Positions 43,321-52,722 of a DNA stretch of 64,000 nucleotides are shown in pieces. The notes below the pieces were generated by a model. The model saw only the letters and a program-made list of their open reading frames with translations. It made no database searches and was not told the origin of the DNA. This stretch comes from an uncultured Faecalicatena sp. GTDB taxonomy: Bacteria; Bacillota; Clostridia; Lachnospirales; Lachnospiraceae. Every line of letters starts with the position of its first letter. Positions within the stretch are counted from its first letter, which is position 1. The position numbers and the translations under genes are program-made. The stretch is taken from assembly GCA_948468385.1 (NCBI GenBank), contig CAOKHZ010000002.1, positions 1-64,000 on the forward strand, written 5' to 3'.

Positions 43321-45147
43321 TTATTTCATCGAACTTCTTTTGCGCATTCTGGAGTCCAGTATTTTCTTGCGGATGCGCAGCGACTTTGGCGTGACCTCCA
43401 AAAGTTCGTCGGTGTCGATGAAGTCGAGCGCCTGCTCGAGGCTTAATACGCGCGGCGGTGTCAGGCGCAAGGCCTCGTCGGCAGAGGAAGAGCGGGTGTT
43501 GGTCAAGTGCTTCGTCTTGCAGACGTTCAGCTCGATGTCCTCGGTCTTGCCGTTCTCGCCGATGACCATGCCGGAATAAACCCGCTCGCCCGGGCCGATG
43601 AACAACGTTCCGCGCTCCTGTGCGCTATACAAGCCGTAGGTGACGGATTCCCCGGTCTCGAACGCGATCAAGGATCCCTGCCTGCGGTACTGGATGTCAC
43701 CCTTGTAAGGCTGGTAACCGTCAAAAATGGTATTGATGATGCCGTTTCCCTTGGTGTCGGTCAAAAAGTCCCCGCGATAGCCAATCAGACCGCGGGCGGG
43801 AATGGAAAATTCCAGGCGGGAGTAGCCGCCGCTGGCCGTGCCAATGTTTTGCAATTCGCCCTTGCGCTGGCTCAATTTTTCGATTACGACGCCGGAAAAT
43901 TCTTCCGGTACGTCGATGTAGGCCAGTTCCATCGGCTCGAGCTTCTTGCCGTTTTCGTCCGTCTTGTAAAGCACTTCCGCCTTGCTGACGGCAAACTCAT
44001 AGCCTTCGCGGCGCATGTTCTCGATCAGGACGGACAGATGCAGCTCGCCGCGGCCGGAAACCTTGAAGCTGTCGGCGCTTTCCGTCTCCTCCACGCGCAG
44101 GCTGACGTCGGTGTTTAACTCGCGCAGCAGCCGGTCGCGGATGTGGCGGGAGGTCACATATTTTCCTTCTTGCCCGGCAAACGGGCTGTCATTGACGATG
44201 AACTGCATGGAAATCGTCGGCTCTGAAATCTTCTGGAACGGAATCGGCTTCGGGTCGTCGATGGAACACAGCGTGTCGCCGATGGCAATGTCGGAAATGC
44301 CGGAGATGGCCACGATGGAGCCGATGGTCGCCTCACGAACCTCTACCTTATTTAGACCGTCGAACTCATAGAGCTTGCTGATTTTCACCTTTTTCTGCTT
44401 GTCCGGGTCGTGGTGGTTGACCATCAGCACCTCCTGGTTGACGGCAATCTTGCCGTTGTCCACCTTGCCGACCCCGATGCGGCCCACGTATTCATTGTAA
44501 TCAATGGTGCTGATTAGCACTTGCGTCGGAGCCTCGGGGTCGCCTTCCGGTGCGGGAATGTAGTCGAGAATCGTTTCGAACAGCGGCTCCATGTTTTTCT
44601 CCTCGTCGGTCAAATCCAAAACGGCCACGCCCGCCTTGGCGGAGGCATAGACGAAGGGGCAGTCCAACTGCTCGTCTGACGCGTCCAAATCCATGAACAG
44701 TTCGAGCACCTCGTCAATCACCTCGTCGGGGCGCGCCTCGGGACGGTCAATCTTGTTGATGCAGACGATGACGGGGAGGCTTAGCTCCAGCGCTTTTCTC
44801 AGCACGAACTTGGTTTGCGGCATCGCGCCCTCGAACGCGTCCACGACCAGAATGACCCCGTTGACCATCTTGAGCACCCGTTCCACCTCGCCGCCGAAGT
44901 CCGCGTGCCCCGGGGTATCGATGATGTTAATTTTGGTTCCTTTATAAAATACCGCGGTGTTTTTGGAAAGGATGGTGATGCCGCGCTCACGCTCAATGTC
45001 GTTCGAGTCCATGACGCGTTCAGCCACCTCCTGGTTTTCCCGAAATACGCCGCTCTGTTTCAAAAGTTCGTCCACCAAAGTCGTCTTGCCATGGTCGACA
45101 TGGGCGATGATGGCAATGTTCCTTACGTCTTCTCGTTTTGTCTTCAT
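43321..45147 (-). CDS. typA: Translational GTPase TypA/BipA
   Basis: A 608-residue ribosome-associated GTPase involved in 50S subunit assembly and stress or cold growth. G1 is AHVDHGKTT (about 13-21), switch II is [14 protein letters not shown] (about 74) and G4 is NKID (about 128). Domain 2 and the TypA-specific C-terminal domain ([19 protein letters not shown], about 410-430) are intact. The start at 45147 gives the family length; the frame from 45228 adds 27 unlikely residues. The ribosome binding site is weak (GAAAGAGAG). Confidence 0.95.
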   Translation of the reverse strand: MKTKREDVRNIAIIAHVDHGKTTLVDELLKQSGVFRENQEVAERVMDSNDIERERGITILSKNTAVFYKGTKINIIDTPGHADFGGEVERVLKMVNGVILVVDAFEGAMPQTKFVLRKALELSLPVIVCINKIDRPEARPDEVIDEVLELFMDLDASDEQLDCPFVYASAKAGVAVLDLTDEEKNMEPLFETILDYIPAPEGDPEAPTQVLISTIDYNEYVGRIGVGKVDNGKIAVNQEVLMVNHHDPDKQKKVKISKLYEFDGLNKVEVREATIGSIVAISGISDIAIGDTLCSIDDPKPIPFQKISEPTISMQFIVNDSPFAGQEGKYVTSRHIRDRLLRELNTDVSLRVEETESADSFKVSGRGELHLSVLIENMRREGYEFAVSKAEVLYKTDENGKKLEPMELAYIDVPEEFSGVVIEKLSQRKGELQNIGTASGGYSRLEFSIPARGLIGYRGDFLTDTKGNGIINTIFDGYQPYKGDIQYRRQGSLIAFETGESVTYGLYSAQERGTLFIGPGERVYSGMVIGENGKTEDIELNVCKTKHLTNTRSSSADEALRLTPPRVLSLEQALDFIDTDELLEVTPKSLRIRKKILDSRMRKRSSMK

Positions 45148-45292
45148 AAAAAAATCCACACTCTCTTTCAGTTCAATCGGAATTGAAATTCCGTTTTGTT
45201 TTCTTCTTTTTACTTTGCCATCGCTCATTTTATCACAAAAAATGAGATTTGCAAGCCCTTTTACGTTTTCTTTTTTAAATATGGGACATACT

Positions 45293-45334
45293 GTTACTAT
45301 TCGTGGCTTGCGGCCGCGTGATTAGTAATGGCAT
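45293..45334 (+). repeat. Fragment of the dispersed hairpin element
   Basis: GTTACTATTCGTGGCTTGCG followed by GCCGCGTGATTAGTAATGGC corresponds to the hairpin end of the 15503 copy in the same orientation, with several substitutions. It lies between typA and the Mgl operon. Confidence 0.65.
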
Positions 45335-45372
45335 AAAACATCGTGCCGGATATAGAAGGGAGAGAATGGAAC

Positions 45373-46659
45373 ATGAAGAAAAAAATCATTTGTTTAGTGA
45401 TGGCGGGGATGTTGACGCTTTCACTTGTCGCGTGTGGAGGAAAGGGCGGCGCGTCGGATGACGGTGGAAAGCAGGAATCGGGTGATGCTTCCGCGAACGT
45501 GGCGAACAAGGACAAGCCGTTGGTGTGGTTCAACCGTCAGCCGTCGAACAGCTCCACCGGGGAACTGGACATGACGGCCTTGAGCTTTAATGACGACACG
45601 TATTACGTGGGATTTGACGCGAACCAGGGAGCGGAGTTGCAAGGCGAGATGGTGAAGGAGTACATCGAGGCCAACATTGACAAGATGGATCGAAACGGCG
45701 ACGGTGTCATTGGTTACGTGCTGGCCATCGGCGACATCGGGCACAATGATTCCATTGCCCGCACGAGGGGCATCCGCAAGGCGCTTGGCACCGGGGTTGA
45801 AAAAGACGGTGGGATCAACAGCGATCCGGTCGGGACGAACACGGACGGGGCTTCCAACATGGTGAAGGACGGCAACATCGAAGCGAACGGGAAGACTTAC
45901 GTGGTGCGCGAGCTTGCCTCCCAGGAAATGAAAAATTCCGCGGGCGCGACATGGGACGCGGCGACGGCGGGGAATGCGATTGGCACCTGGTCTTCTTCAT
46001 TCGGCGACGCGATTGACGTGGTCATCTCGAACAACGATGGGATGGGCATGTCCATGTTTAACGCATGGTCAAAGGACAACAAGGTCCCCACGTTCGGTTA
46101 TGACGCGAACAATGACGCGGTGGCGGCCATTGCCGAGGGGTATGGCGGAACCATCAGCCAGCATGCGGACGTGCAGGCATATTTGACGCTTCGCGTGCTT
46201 CGAAACGCGCTCGACGGCGTGGACATTGATACCGGGATCGGCACGAAGGACGAGGCGGGCAACGTGCTTGGCGAGGACGTGTACGTGTACAAGGCCGACG
46301 AGCGTTCCTATTATGCATTAAACGTCGCGGTGACCGCGGAAAATTATCAGGATTTTTTAGACTCCACGAAGGTGTACGGCCCCGTGTCGGCAAAGCTTGA
46401 CGAGGACAAGCATGCCGAAAAGAAAGTGTGGTTGGACATTTACAACGCGTCGGACAATTTTTTGAGCTCGACGTATCAGCCGCTTTTGCAGAATTACGAC
46501 GACCTTTTAAATCTCGACGTGGACTATATCGGCGGCGACGGACAGACGGAGTCCAACATCACGAACCGCCTGGGAAATCCCGGCCAGTATGACGCGTTCG
46601 CCATCAACATGGTGAAAACGGACAACGCGGCCTCCTACACGTCATTGCTGAGCCAGTAA
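45373..46659 (+). CDS. mglB: Galactose/glucose-type ABC transporter binding lipoprotein (MglB-like)
   Basis: A 428-residue lipoprotein with signal KKKIICLVMAGMLTLSLVAC (Cys about 21) and a periplasmic-binding-protein type 1 fold. DRNGDGVIGY (about 108-117) matches the calcium-binding loop of galactose-binding proteins, and SNNDGMGMSMFNAWSKDN fits the ligand region. It should capture galactose, glucose or methyl-galactoside for the following MglA and MglC. ATG 45373 is chosen with AAGGGAGAG upstream. It is longer than E. coli MglB (about 330), mainly through extra segments near residues 150-180 and the C-terminus. A sugar ligand is likely; the exact sugar is inferred. Confidence 0.9.
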   Translation: MKKKIICLVMAGMLTLSLVACGGKGGASDDGGKQESGDASANVANKDKPLVWFNRQPSNSSTGELDMTALSFNDDTYYVGFDANQGAELQGEMVKEYIEANIDKMDRNGDGVIGYVLAIGDIGHNDSIARTRGIRKALGTGVEKDGGINSDPVGTNTDGASNMVKDGNIEANGKTYVVRELASQEMKNSAGATWDAATAGNAIGTWSSSFGDAIDVVISNNDGMGMSMFNAWSKDNKVPTFGYDANNDAVAAIAEGYGGTISQHADVQAYLTLRVLRNALDGVDIDTGIGTKDEAGNVLGEDVYVYKADERSYYALNVAVTAENYQDFLDSTKVYGPVSAKLDEDKHAEKKVWLDIYNASDNFLSSTYQPLLQNYDDLLNLDVDYIGGDGQTESNITNRLGNPGQYDAFAINMVKTDNAASYTSLLSQ

Positions 46660-46724
46660 GCAAAAGGATGTAAGTGTCACCGGGCGTATTAAGGAGAGGA
46701 AGCTTATAGACAAGGAGTAAAAAA

Positions 46725-48233
46725 ATGGAAGAAAAAAAGGATGACGTCATCTTATCAATACGCGGCATGAGCAAGTCCTTTGGCAGGAACCGGGTTCTCG
46801 ACCGCATCAACCTGGACGTGAAGCGGGGGACGGTCATGGGGCTCATGGGTGAAAATGGCGCTGGGAAATCCACCATGATGAAATGTCTTTTCGGCACGTA
46901 TCAGAAGGATGAGGGCGGCATTTTCCTTGGAGGTCGGGAAGTCAATTTTTCCGGCCCCAAGGACGCGCTGGAAAATGGTATCGCGATGGTGCATCAGGAA
47001 TTGAATCAATGCCTCGACAGAAACGTGGTGGACAACCTCTTTCTCGGGCGTTACCCGAAGGCTTCCATGGGGATCGTCGACGAGGGCAGGATGAAAAAGG
47101 AGGCATCGGAACTTTTCCGCAAGCTTGGCATGACGGTCAACTTGTCGCAGCCAATGCGGAACATGTCGGTGTCACAACGGCAGATGTGCGAAATTGCCAA
47201 AGCGATTTCCTACAATTCCGAGGTGATCGTCCTCGACGAGCCGACCTCTTCTTTGACGGTGCAGGAAGTGGACAAACTGTTCGAGATGGTGCGGATGCTG
47301 AAGGCGCGGGGAATCGCCCTGATTTATATTTCGCATAAAATGGATGAAATATTTGAAATTTGCGACGAGATTTCCGTGCTTCGCGACGGGCGGCTGGTCA
47401 TGACGAAGGGGGCGGGGGAGACGAACATGGACGAGTTGATTGCGGCCATGGTCGGACGCTCCCTGGACAACCGGTTCCCGCCGGTTGACAACGTGCCGGG
47501 GAAGGCCATTTTGTCCGTACGGCGCTTGTCCACGAAATTCGACCCTCACTTGCAGGACATTTCCTTCGACGTGCGGGAAGGGGAGATTTTCGGCTTGTAC
47601 GGACTGGTCGGGGCGGGACGCACGGAGCTTTTGGAAACCATGTTCGGCGTGCGCACCAGGGCGGCGGGGCACGTGTACCTTGACGGCCGCCTGATGGATT
47701 TTAACAGCGCGAGGGAGGCCATGGAGCATGGCTTCGCCCTCATTACGGAGGAGCGGAAGGCGAACGGGCTTTTTTTAAAGGGCGACCTTACCTTCAACAC
47801 GACGATTGCCAACCTGCGGCAGTACAAGTCCAGGGGCGCGCTTTCCCAGCCGAAGATGGTCAAGGCGACGACCAATGAAATCAAGGTCATGCGCACGAAA
47901 TGCATGGGGCCGGACGACATGATAGCGAGTCTTTCAGGCGGAAACCAGCAGAAGGTCATTTTTGGAAAATGGCTCGAGCGGGAACCCAAGGTGTTTATGA
48001 TGGACGAGCCGACGAGGGGCATTGACGTCGGCGCGAAATATGAAATCTACGAGCTGATCATCCGTATGGCGAAGCAGGGAAAGACGGTTATCGTGGTGTC
48101 CTCCGAAATGCCGGAAATATTGGGAATCACGAACCGCATCGGCGTCATGTCGAACGGACGGCTATCGGGAATTGTTGAGACGAAGGCGACAAGTCAGGAG
48201 GAATTATTAAGGCTTAGCGCGAAATATTTATAA
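46725..48233 (+). CDS. mglA: Sugar ABC transporter ATPase, MglA/RbsA type
   Basis: A 502-residue ATPase with two fused nucleotide-binding domains. The first has Walker A GENGAGKSTMM (about 41-51), a degenerate signature MSVSQRQM and Walker B VIVLDEPTSSL. The second has the degenerate loop GLVGAGRTELLETMFG, signature LSGGNQQKVIFGKWL and FMMDEPTRGIDVGAKYEIY. This pattern is normal for the sugar-importing CUT2 group. It lies 65 bp after mglB and 17 bp before the permease gene. Confidence 0.94.
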   Translation: MEEKKDDVILSIRGMSKSFGRNRVLDRINLDVKRGTVMGLMGENGAGKSTMMKCLFGTYQKDEGGIFLGGREVNFSGPKDALENGIAMVHQELNQCLDRNVVDNLFLGRYPKASMGIVDEGRMKKEASELFRKLGMTVNLSQPMRNMSVSQRQMCEIAKAISYNSEVIVLDEPTSSLTVQEVDKLFEMVRMLKARGIALIYISHKMDEIFEICDEISVLRDGRLVMTKGAGETNMDELIAAMVGRSLDNRFPPVDNVPGKAILSVRRLSTKFDPHLQDISFDVREGEIFGLYGLVGAGRTELLETMFGVRTRAAGHVYLDGRLMDFNSAREAMEHGFALITEERKANGLFLKGDLTFNTTIANLRQYKSRGALSQPKMVKATTNEIKVMRTKCMGPDDMIASLSGGNQQKVIFGKWLEREPKVFMMDEPTRGIDVGAKYEIYELIIRMAKQGKTVIVVSSEMPEILGITNRIGVMSNGRLSGIVETKATSQEELLRLSAKYL

Positions 48234-48250
48234 CGAGGGAGACGAATCGT

Positions 48251-49801
48251 ATGGCGAATGTAAATGGCAAAATCCTCACGGCCGAGGAGGAGCAAAATCT
48301 GCGTCGGCCAATTGAGGAATACGTGGGAAAAATTCAGGCGGAGGTTGACGCGCTTCGCTCGGACGGGACGGACAAGGTTCTCTCCCTTCAAAATCAGATT
48401 GACGGGATAAAAAGGGACCGTTCCCTAACGAAAGGCGAAAAGGAGGAGAGAATCGCTAACGCGCGGGCAGAATTGGAAAAGGCGCGGGCAGTTGAGGCGA
48501 AAAACAAGGACGCGGTTTCCAAGTTGGTCGCGGACGCGCAGGAGTACCTTGAGGCACATTATGACCGGGAATATTACCAGCCGGTCAGGGAAAGCTGCGA
48601 GAGGGAAAAGGCGGTGGCAAGGGAGCGATATCAGAAAGGAAGCGTCGAACTGGAAAAGGAACTTCAGAGAATCAAGGATCGGAAGCATGCGGCGTTCAAT
48701 TACAAATACCACTTGATCGACCTGCTTCGGATGTCAAAGTTCACGTTTCGGGAGACGAGAGAGCGGAAGTGGGAAAATTACCAATATACGTTTAACCGCA
48801 GGTCGTTCCTTCTGCAAAATGGCTTGTACATCGCCATTTTGTTGATTTTCATCGCGCTTTGCATTATCACGCCAATCGTCAAAAACACGCCGCTGCTTAC
48901 CTATAATAACGTGCTGAACATTTTGCAGCAGGCTTCCCCGCGCATGTTTCTGGCACTCGGAGTGGCCGGGCTGATTCTTTTGACCGGCACCGACCTTTCC
49001 ATCGGGCGCATGGTCGGCATGGGCATGACGACCGCGACGATTATCATGCACCAGGGAATCAACACGGGTTCGGTGTTTGGACACGTGTTTGACTTTACGG
49101 GGCTGCCCGTCGGGCTTAGGGTGGTTTTTGCGTTGGTCATGTGCGTCTTTTTATGCACGTTTTTTACGACGGTCGCGGGATTCTTTACCGCCAAATTTAA
49201 AATGCACCCGTTCATTTCCACGATGGCGAACATGCTGGTCATTTTCGGGCTCGTCACGTATGCGACGAAGGGCGTGTCCTTTGGCGCCATCGAACCGACG
49301 ATTCCGGCCATGGTCATTCCAAAGATTAACGGTTTCCCGACCATCATTCTCTGGGCGGTGGCGGCGGTTGCCATCGTGTGGTTCATCTGGAATAAGACGA
49401 CGTTCGGGAAAAACCTTTATGCGGTCGGCGGCAACCCGGAGGCCGCGGCGGTTTCTGGCATTTACGTGTTTGGCGTGACGGTGGGCGCGTTCGTTTTGGC
49501 TGGCATCCTCTATGGCTTCGGTTCCTGGCTAGAATGCGCGAGGATGGTCGGCTCCGGTTCCGCCGCCTATGGGCAGGGCTGGGAAATGGACGCCATCGCG
49601 GCCTGCGTGGTCGGCGGCGTGTCCTTTACCGGCGGCATCGGCAGGATTTCCGGCGTGGTGGTCGGCGTGTTCATTTTTACCGCCTTGACGTATTCCCTGA
49701 CGATACTGGGCATCGACACGAACCTGCAGTTCGTGTTTTCGGGAATCATCATATTGGTGGCGGTGACGCTGGATTGTTTGAAATACGTGCAGAAGAAGTG
49801 A
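48251..49801 (+). CDS. mglC: Sugar ABC transporter permease, MglC type, with N-terminal coiled coil
   Basis: A 516-residue permease. The C-terminal 340 residues form the CUT2 permease (first helix about 184-206; GTDLSIGRMVGMG, about 238-250; AVGGNPEAAAVSGI, about 394-407). The N-terminal 170 residues are an extra, highly charged coiled coil (KIQAEVDALRSDGTDKVLSL ... ELEKARAVEAKNKDAVSKL) that is probably cytoplasmic. E. coli MglC is about 336 residues and lacks it. No gene fusion partner is recognised. A GAGGGAGACG ribosome binding site precedes the ATG. It ends the operon, facing the AraC gene. Confidence 0.92.
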   Translation: MANVNGKILTAEEEQNLRRPIEEYVGKIQAEVDALRSDGTDKVLSLQNQIDGIKRDRSLTKGEKEERIANARAELEKARAVEAKNKDAVSKLVADAQEYLEAHYDREYYQPVRESCEREKAVARERYQKGSVELEKELQRIKDRKHAAFNYKYHLIDLLRMSKFTFRETRERKWENYQYTFNRRSFLLQNGLYIAILLIFIALCIITPIVKNTPLLTYNNVLNILQQASPRMFLALGVAGLILLTGTDLSIGRMVGMGMTTATIIMHQGINTGSVFGHVFDFTGLPVGLRVVFALVMCVFLCTFFTTVAGFFTAKFKMHPFISTMANMLVIFGLVTYATKGVSFGAIEPTIPAMVIPKINGFPTIILWAVAAVAIVWFIWNKTTFGKNLYAVGGNPEAAAVSGIYVFGVTVGAFVLAGILYGFGSWLECARMVGSGSAAYGQGWEMDAIAACVVGGVSFTGGIGRISGVVVGVFIFTALTYSLTILGIDTNLQFVFSGIIILVAVTLDCLKYVQKK

Positions 49802-49834
49802 AATATGCGGGGAGTGGAAGAATAGAGGAAACCG

Positions 49835-50935
49835 TCATTCGGCATGTGACAAACCCCGCCGATATTCTTGCGGGGTGACTCCATATTTCTCTTTGAAGTG
49901 CTTGTAAAAATGCGTCTTGTTTCCGAACTTTAGTTGTTCCGCGATGGCGGAAACGGACAGCGTCGTCGTTTCCAGCAGTTGTTTTGCCTTTTCCAGAGCA
50001 AACGTCATGCCATAGTCAAAAAGGCACATGCCGGTATGGCGTTTGACGATTGTGTTTAGATAGTTGCCACTGTAATGCAAAGTTTTTTCCAATTCGGTGC
50101 GCGTCATCCGCCCGTTGGTATCATTTAACAGACTGCGGACGCGCAAAAATATCAGGAAGTCGGCACCGGAATGGAGCTTGACCGGTACCATGTGGTATTG
50201 CACGGGGTTTCCCAGGTAGGAAAAAATCTGGCAGATGCTTCCTTTTAGCAGATAGGTGGAGCCAAGGGACGGAAAAAGCAGTGTCCGAATCAACTTGTCC
50301 CCGAAGTCATGGAGCATTTGCGCGCTTTCGGTGTTTTGGAACGTGGGAAAAAAATCAAGGTAGTCTTTTTGCTCGTCGGTGTGGATGTTTTCTTCCATAA
50401 AGCGGAACACGGCGTTTTGGCGCGGGGCGTCTTCCACGGCGAAGAGGGAGCATTTTCCCGCGTCAATTAATTCTTTGACAAAATCGTTGGAAAGGGCAAG
50501 AAAAAGTACCGTGCATTTTCCGACGTAGCGTTCGGTATGGATGATGTTGCGGTTGATCAAGCAGCAGGAGCCGGCCGTGTATAAGTACTCTTTGTCCTCG
50601 ATACGCTGGATGACTTCTCCCTTTAGCACCATCAAAAACTCAAAATAGTCGTGCTGGTGCAGCGGGGAGTTGCCGCCGGCATGTGGAATCTTTGATAGGT
50701 TACTGTTATAGAAAGGCTTGCCGCAAGGCGAGATGGAAAAATAGCTGTCCATACTGTTTTGCAGCCCGCTGAGGTTGTACGCCATGCTCAGGTAAAAGGG
50801 AGCCTGGATGTGATAACGCAGGTGCCCTTGTCCGGGAATGCGGTAGACTTGCAAGATGCCGTCCGCGCTATGGTGCCTTTCTAGATGCTTTGTGTCCAAT
50901 ATGCTTTGTGCTGGCAGGTTTCTCGAGTCGTCCAT
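49835..50935 (-). CDS. AraC-family transcriptional regulator with cupin domain
   Basis: A 366-residue regulator. The N-terminal half contains a cupin-like sensor (HAGGNSPLHQHDYFEFLMVLKG, about 84-105). The C-terminal 100 residues are the AraC DNA-binding domain (RTELEKTLHYSGNYLNTIVK; LSVSAIAEQLKFGNKTHFYKHF; GVTPQEYRRGL). ATG 50935 follows AGAGGAAAG. It converges on the Mgl operon with 33 bp between the stops, so it may control that operon, but the divergent 450-bp region with direct repeats is equally its own control region. Confidence 0.88.
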   Translation of the reverse strand: MDDSRNLPAQSILDTKHLERHHSADGILQVYRIPGQGHLRYHIQAPFYLSMAYNLSGLQNSMDSYFSISPCGKPFYNSNLSKIPHAGGNSPLHQHDYFEFLMVLKGEVIQRIEDKEYLYTAGSCCLINRNIIHTERYVGKCTVLFLALSNDFVKELIDAGKCSLFAVEDAPRQNAVFRFMEENIHTDEQKDYLDFFPTFQNTESAQMLHDFGDKLIRTLLFPSLGSTYLLKGSICQIFSYLGNPVQYHMVPVKLHSGADFLIFLRVRSLLNDTNGRMTRTELEKTLHYSGNYLNTIVKRHTGMCLFDYGMTFALEKAKQLLETTTLSVSAIAEQLKFGNKTHFYKHFKEKYGVTPQEYRRGLSHAE

Positions 50936-50964
50936 ATCTTTCCTCTTACAATCAACACTTAAGG

Positions 50965-51019
50965 TGGCAGGTCTCAAGGTCCAGCCCCATCATGCAAGCA
51001 TGTGGCGCAGGACTTTTCG
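50965..51019 (+). repeat. 55-bp direct repeat, copy 1
   Basis: The repeat starts TGGCAGGTCTCAAGGTCCAG and contains the small palindrome CATGCAAGCATG. It is identical to 51127-51181. It lies in the 453-bp gap upstream of the AraC gene; no gene is supported there. Confidence 0.85.
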
Positions 51020-51126
51020 GCGTTTGTGTGTCATCATAATGATACCGACGAATTGCTACGCACTTCGTGCTCCCGCAATTCTCAAAACATTCGAAATCCG
51101 CCCTATCGGGCTTCTTCCTCATGTTT

Positions 51127-51181
51127 TGGCAGGTCTCAAGGTCCAGCCCCATCATGCAAGCATGTGGCGCAGGACTTTTCG
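51127..51181 (+). repeat. 55-bp direct repeat, copy 2
   Basis: An exact copy of 50965-51019, 162 bp downstream. The sequence between the copies holds further palindromes (for example GCACTTCGTGC) and no reading frame with a ribosome binding site. Confidence 0.85.
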
Positions 51182-51293
51182 ACCTTGGTATCATACATAT
51201 TTTGCGGCTTGGCGTGGAAAATGTCAAGTTTTAATTGAGTTTTCAGGTGATTTTCGAACGTTTTTAAAAATATGTCACGGATGCCGAGATTTG

Positions 51294-51302
51294 TGTTATA
51301 CT
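51294..51302 (+). promoter_or_regulatory. Extended -10 promoter of the transglutaminase-like gene
   Basis: TG, one base, then TATACT (51297-51302), about 87 bp before the start codon. There is no recognisable -35. Confidence 0.5.
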
Positions 51303-51388
51303 AAAGAATAACGTCGGCGCGAGAATGGCAATACGATCGTCATCCGTGCGCCGGTGTCATGTTGGTTTGAATGTACGGGGTATGAAAG

Positions 51389-52642
51389 ATGGAGCAAAGA
51401 AAAAGGCGAAGAAAGAAACGAGGTTGCCTGGGCTGTTTGGGAGCGGTGTTGCAGGCCGTGGCAGTACTCGTATTGACTTGTGTCATCGTGGCCGTGGCGT
51501 TGCCCGGGGTGATGAAGCTGCTTCCAGACTTGCCGCAGGATTTGAAGAAGGCGGTCAGCGAGTCCCAGGTTCCGTTCGAGGAACTCACCGTCTTGGAAGA
51601 GGATGTTACCGGGGGATACTATTATCAGAATTTGAATGAAGAAGAACGCCGGATTTACAAGGAAATATTGCAGGGGGTACAGAAAAGGGAGGAAACCATA
51701 TACGTCCATACCGGTGACTTTGACCTGCTCACGAAAATTTATTATTTTCTGGTGCTTGACAGGCCGGAATTGTTTTGGTGTACGGGAGGACTCCAGGCCA
51801 CCTATTATCCTACGTATTCTGAATTGTCGGCAGAGTACAATTGTACGGAGGAGGAACGTTTGGCAAAGCAGCAGCAAATTGACTTGGAGGCGGAGATGGC
51901 CTTGACGTTGCTGCTTGCGCAGGCCTCGGCCGAGCGGTTTGACCAGATTCCGGAGTATGAACGTATCAAGTTCGTATTTGAATATCTGGTCAATACGGTG
52001 GATTATGTGGAAGGTGCGCCGGACAATCAGAACATGTACAGCGCGCTCGTGGGAAAGCAGACGGTCTGCGCGGGGTACGCACGTTCCGCACAGTATTTGC
52101 TGCAAAAGATGGGGATAGAATGCATTTATGTGACGGGGACTTGTTCGGACGGCGAGGCGCATGCGTGGAATCTGGTCAAGTGTGACGGGAACTGGTATCA
52201 GATGGACGTCACGTTCGGAGACCCGGAATATATGCGGACGGAGGAAGGCGAGGCGTTGGAAAGCAGCGAGATTGATTATGCTTATCTGTGTTGTAATGAC
52301 GAGCAGATGCTGAAGGAGCGCGTGATGGATGACCTCGTGGTGTTTCCGGCCTGCACGTCCTTGGATTATAATTATTACGTAATGCGGGGAAGGTATTACG
52401 CAGGGTATAACGCGGAGCGGGTTTTGGAGGATATGAACCAGGACATCTATAATGGGGAGAGGAAGTTTTTGTGTCAATTTGCGTCAGAGGAATTGTGCGT
52501 CCAGGCTTTTGCGGATATGGAGGCGAACGTGTTCCAGGAAGCCGCCCAGACGTTTATGACGGTTTACGGCCTGCAGAACGTGGAGTATTATTACTTGCAG
52601 GATCCGGCCATGAACACGGTGAAAGTGTATTGGAATTATTAA
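51389..52642 (+). CDS. Membrane-anchored transglutaminase-like protein
   Basis: A 417-residue protein with a basic N-terminus, one helix (about 18-40) and an external part ending in a transglutaminase-like papain fold. The catalytic triad is visible: Cys in GKQTVCAGYARS (about 223-234), His in EAHAWNLV (about 254) and Asp in YQMDVTFGD (about 271). Such proteins act as peptidases or cross-linkers at the cell envelope; the substrate is unknown. It starts MEQRKRRRKKRGCLGCLG, and the two Cys near the membrane could be modified. A strong terminator follows directly, and it is monocistronic. Confidence 0.84.
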   Translation: MEQRKRRRKKRGCLGCLGAVLQAVAVLVLTCVIVAVALPGVMKLLPDLPQDLKKAVSESQVPFEELTVLEEDVTGGYYYQNLNEEERRIYKEILQGVQKREETIYVHTGDFDLLTKIYYFLVLDRPELFWCTGGLQATYYPTYSELSAEYNCTEEERLAKQQQIDLEAEMALTLLLAQASAERFDQIPEYERIKFVFEYLVNTVDYVEGAPDNQNMYSALVGKQTVCAGYARSAQYLLQKMGIECIYVTGTCSDGEAHAWNLVKCDGNWYQMDVTFGDPEYMRTEEGEALESSEIDYAYLCCNDEQMLKERVMDDLVVFPACTSLDYNYYVMRGRYYAGYNAERVLEDMNQDIYNGERKFLCQFASEELCVQAFADMEANVFQEAAQTFMTVYGLQNVEYYYLQDPAMNTVKVYWNY

Positions 52643-52687
52643 AAGGAGCGTGTCACATGATGATGGATGTGACACGCTCCTTCTTTA
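52643..52687 (+). terminator. Terminator after the transglutaminase-like gene
   Basis: A perfect 16-bp stem (52643-52658 / 52667-52682) with an 8-nt loop is followed by CTTTAAG. Confidence 0.85.
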
Positions 52688-52722
52688 AGTAGAGAATGCG
52701 CTCGCAAAGCGAAACGCTTTGT

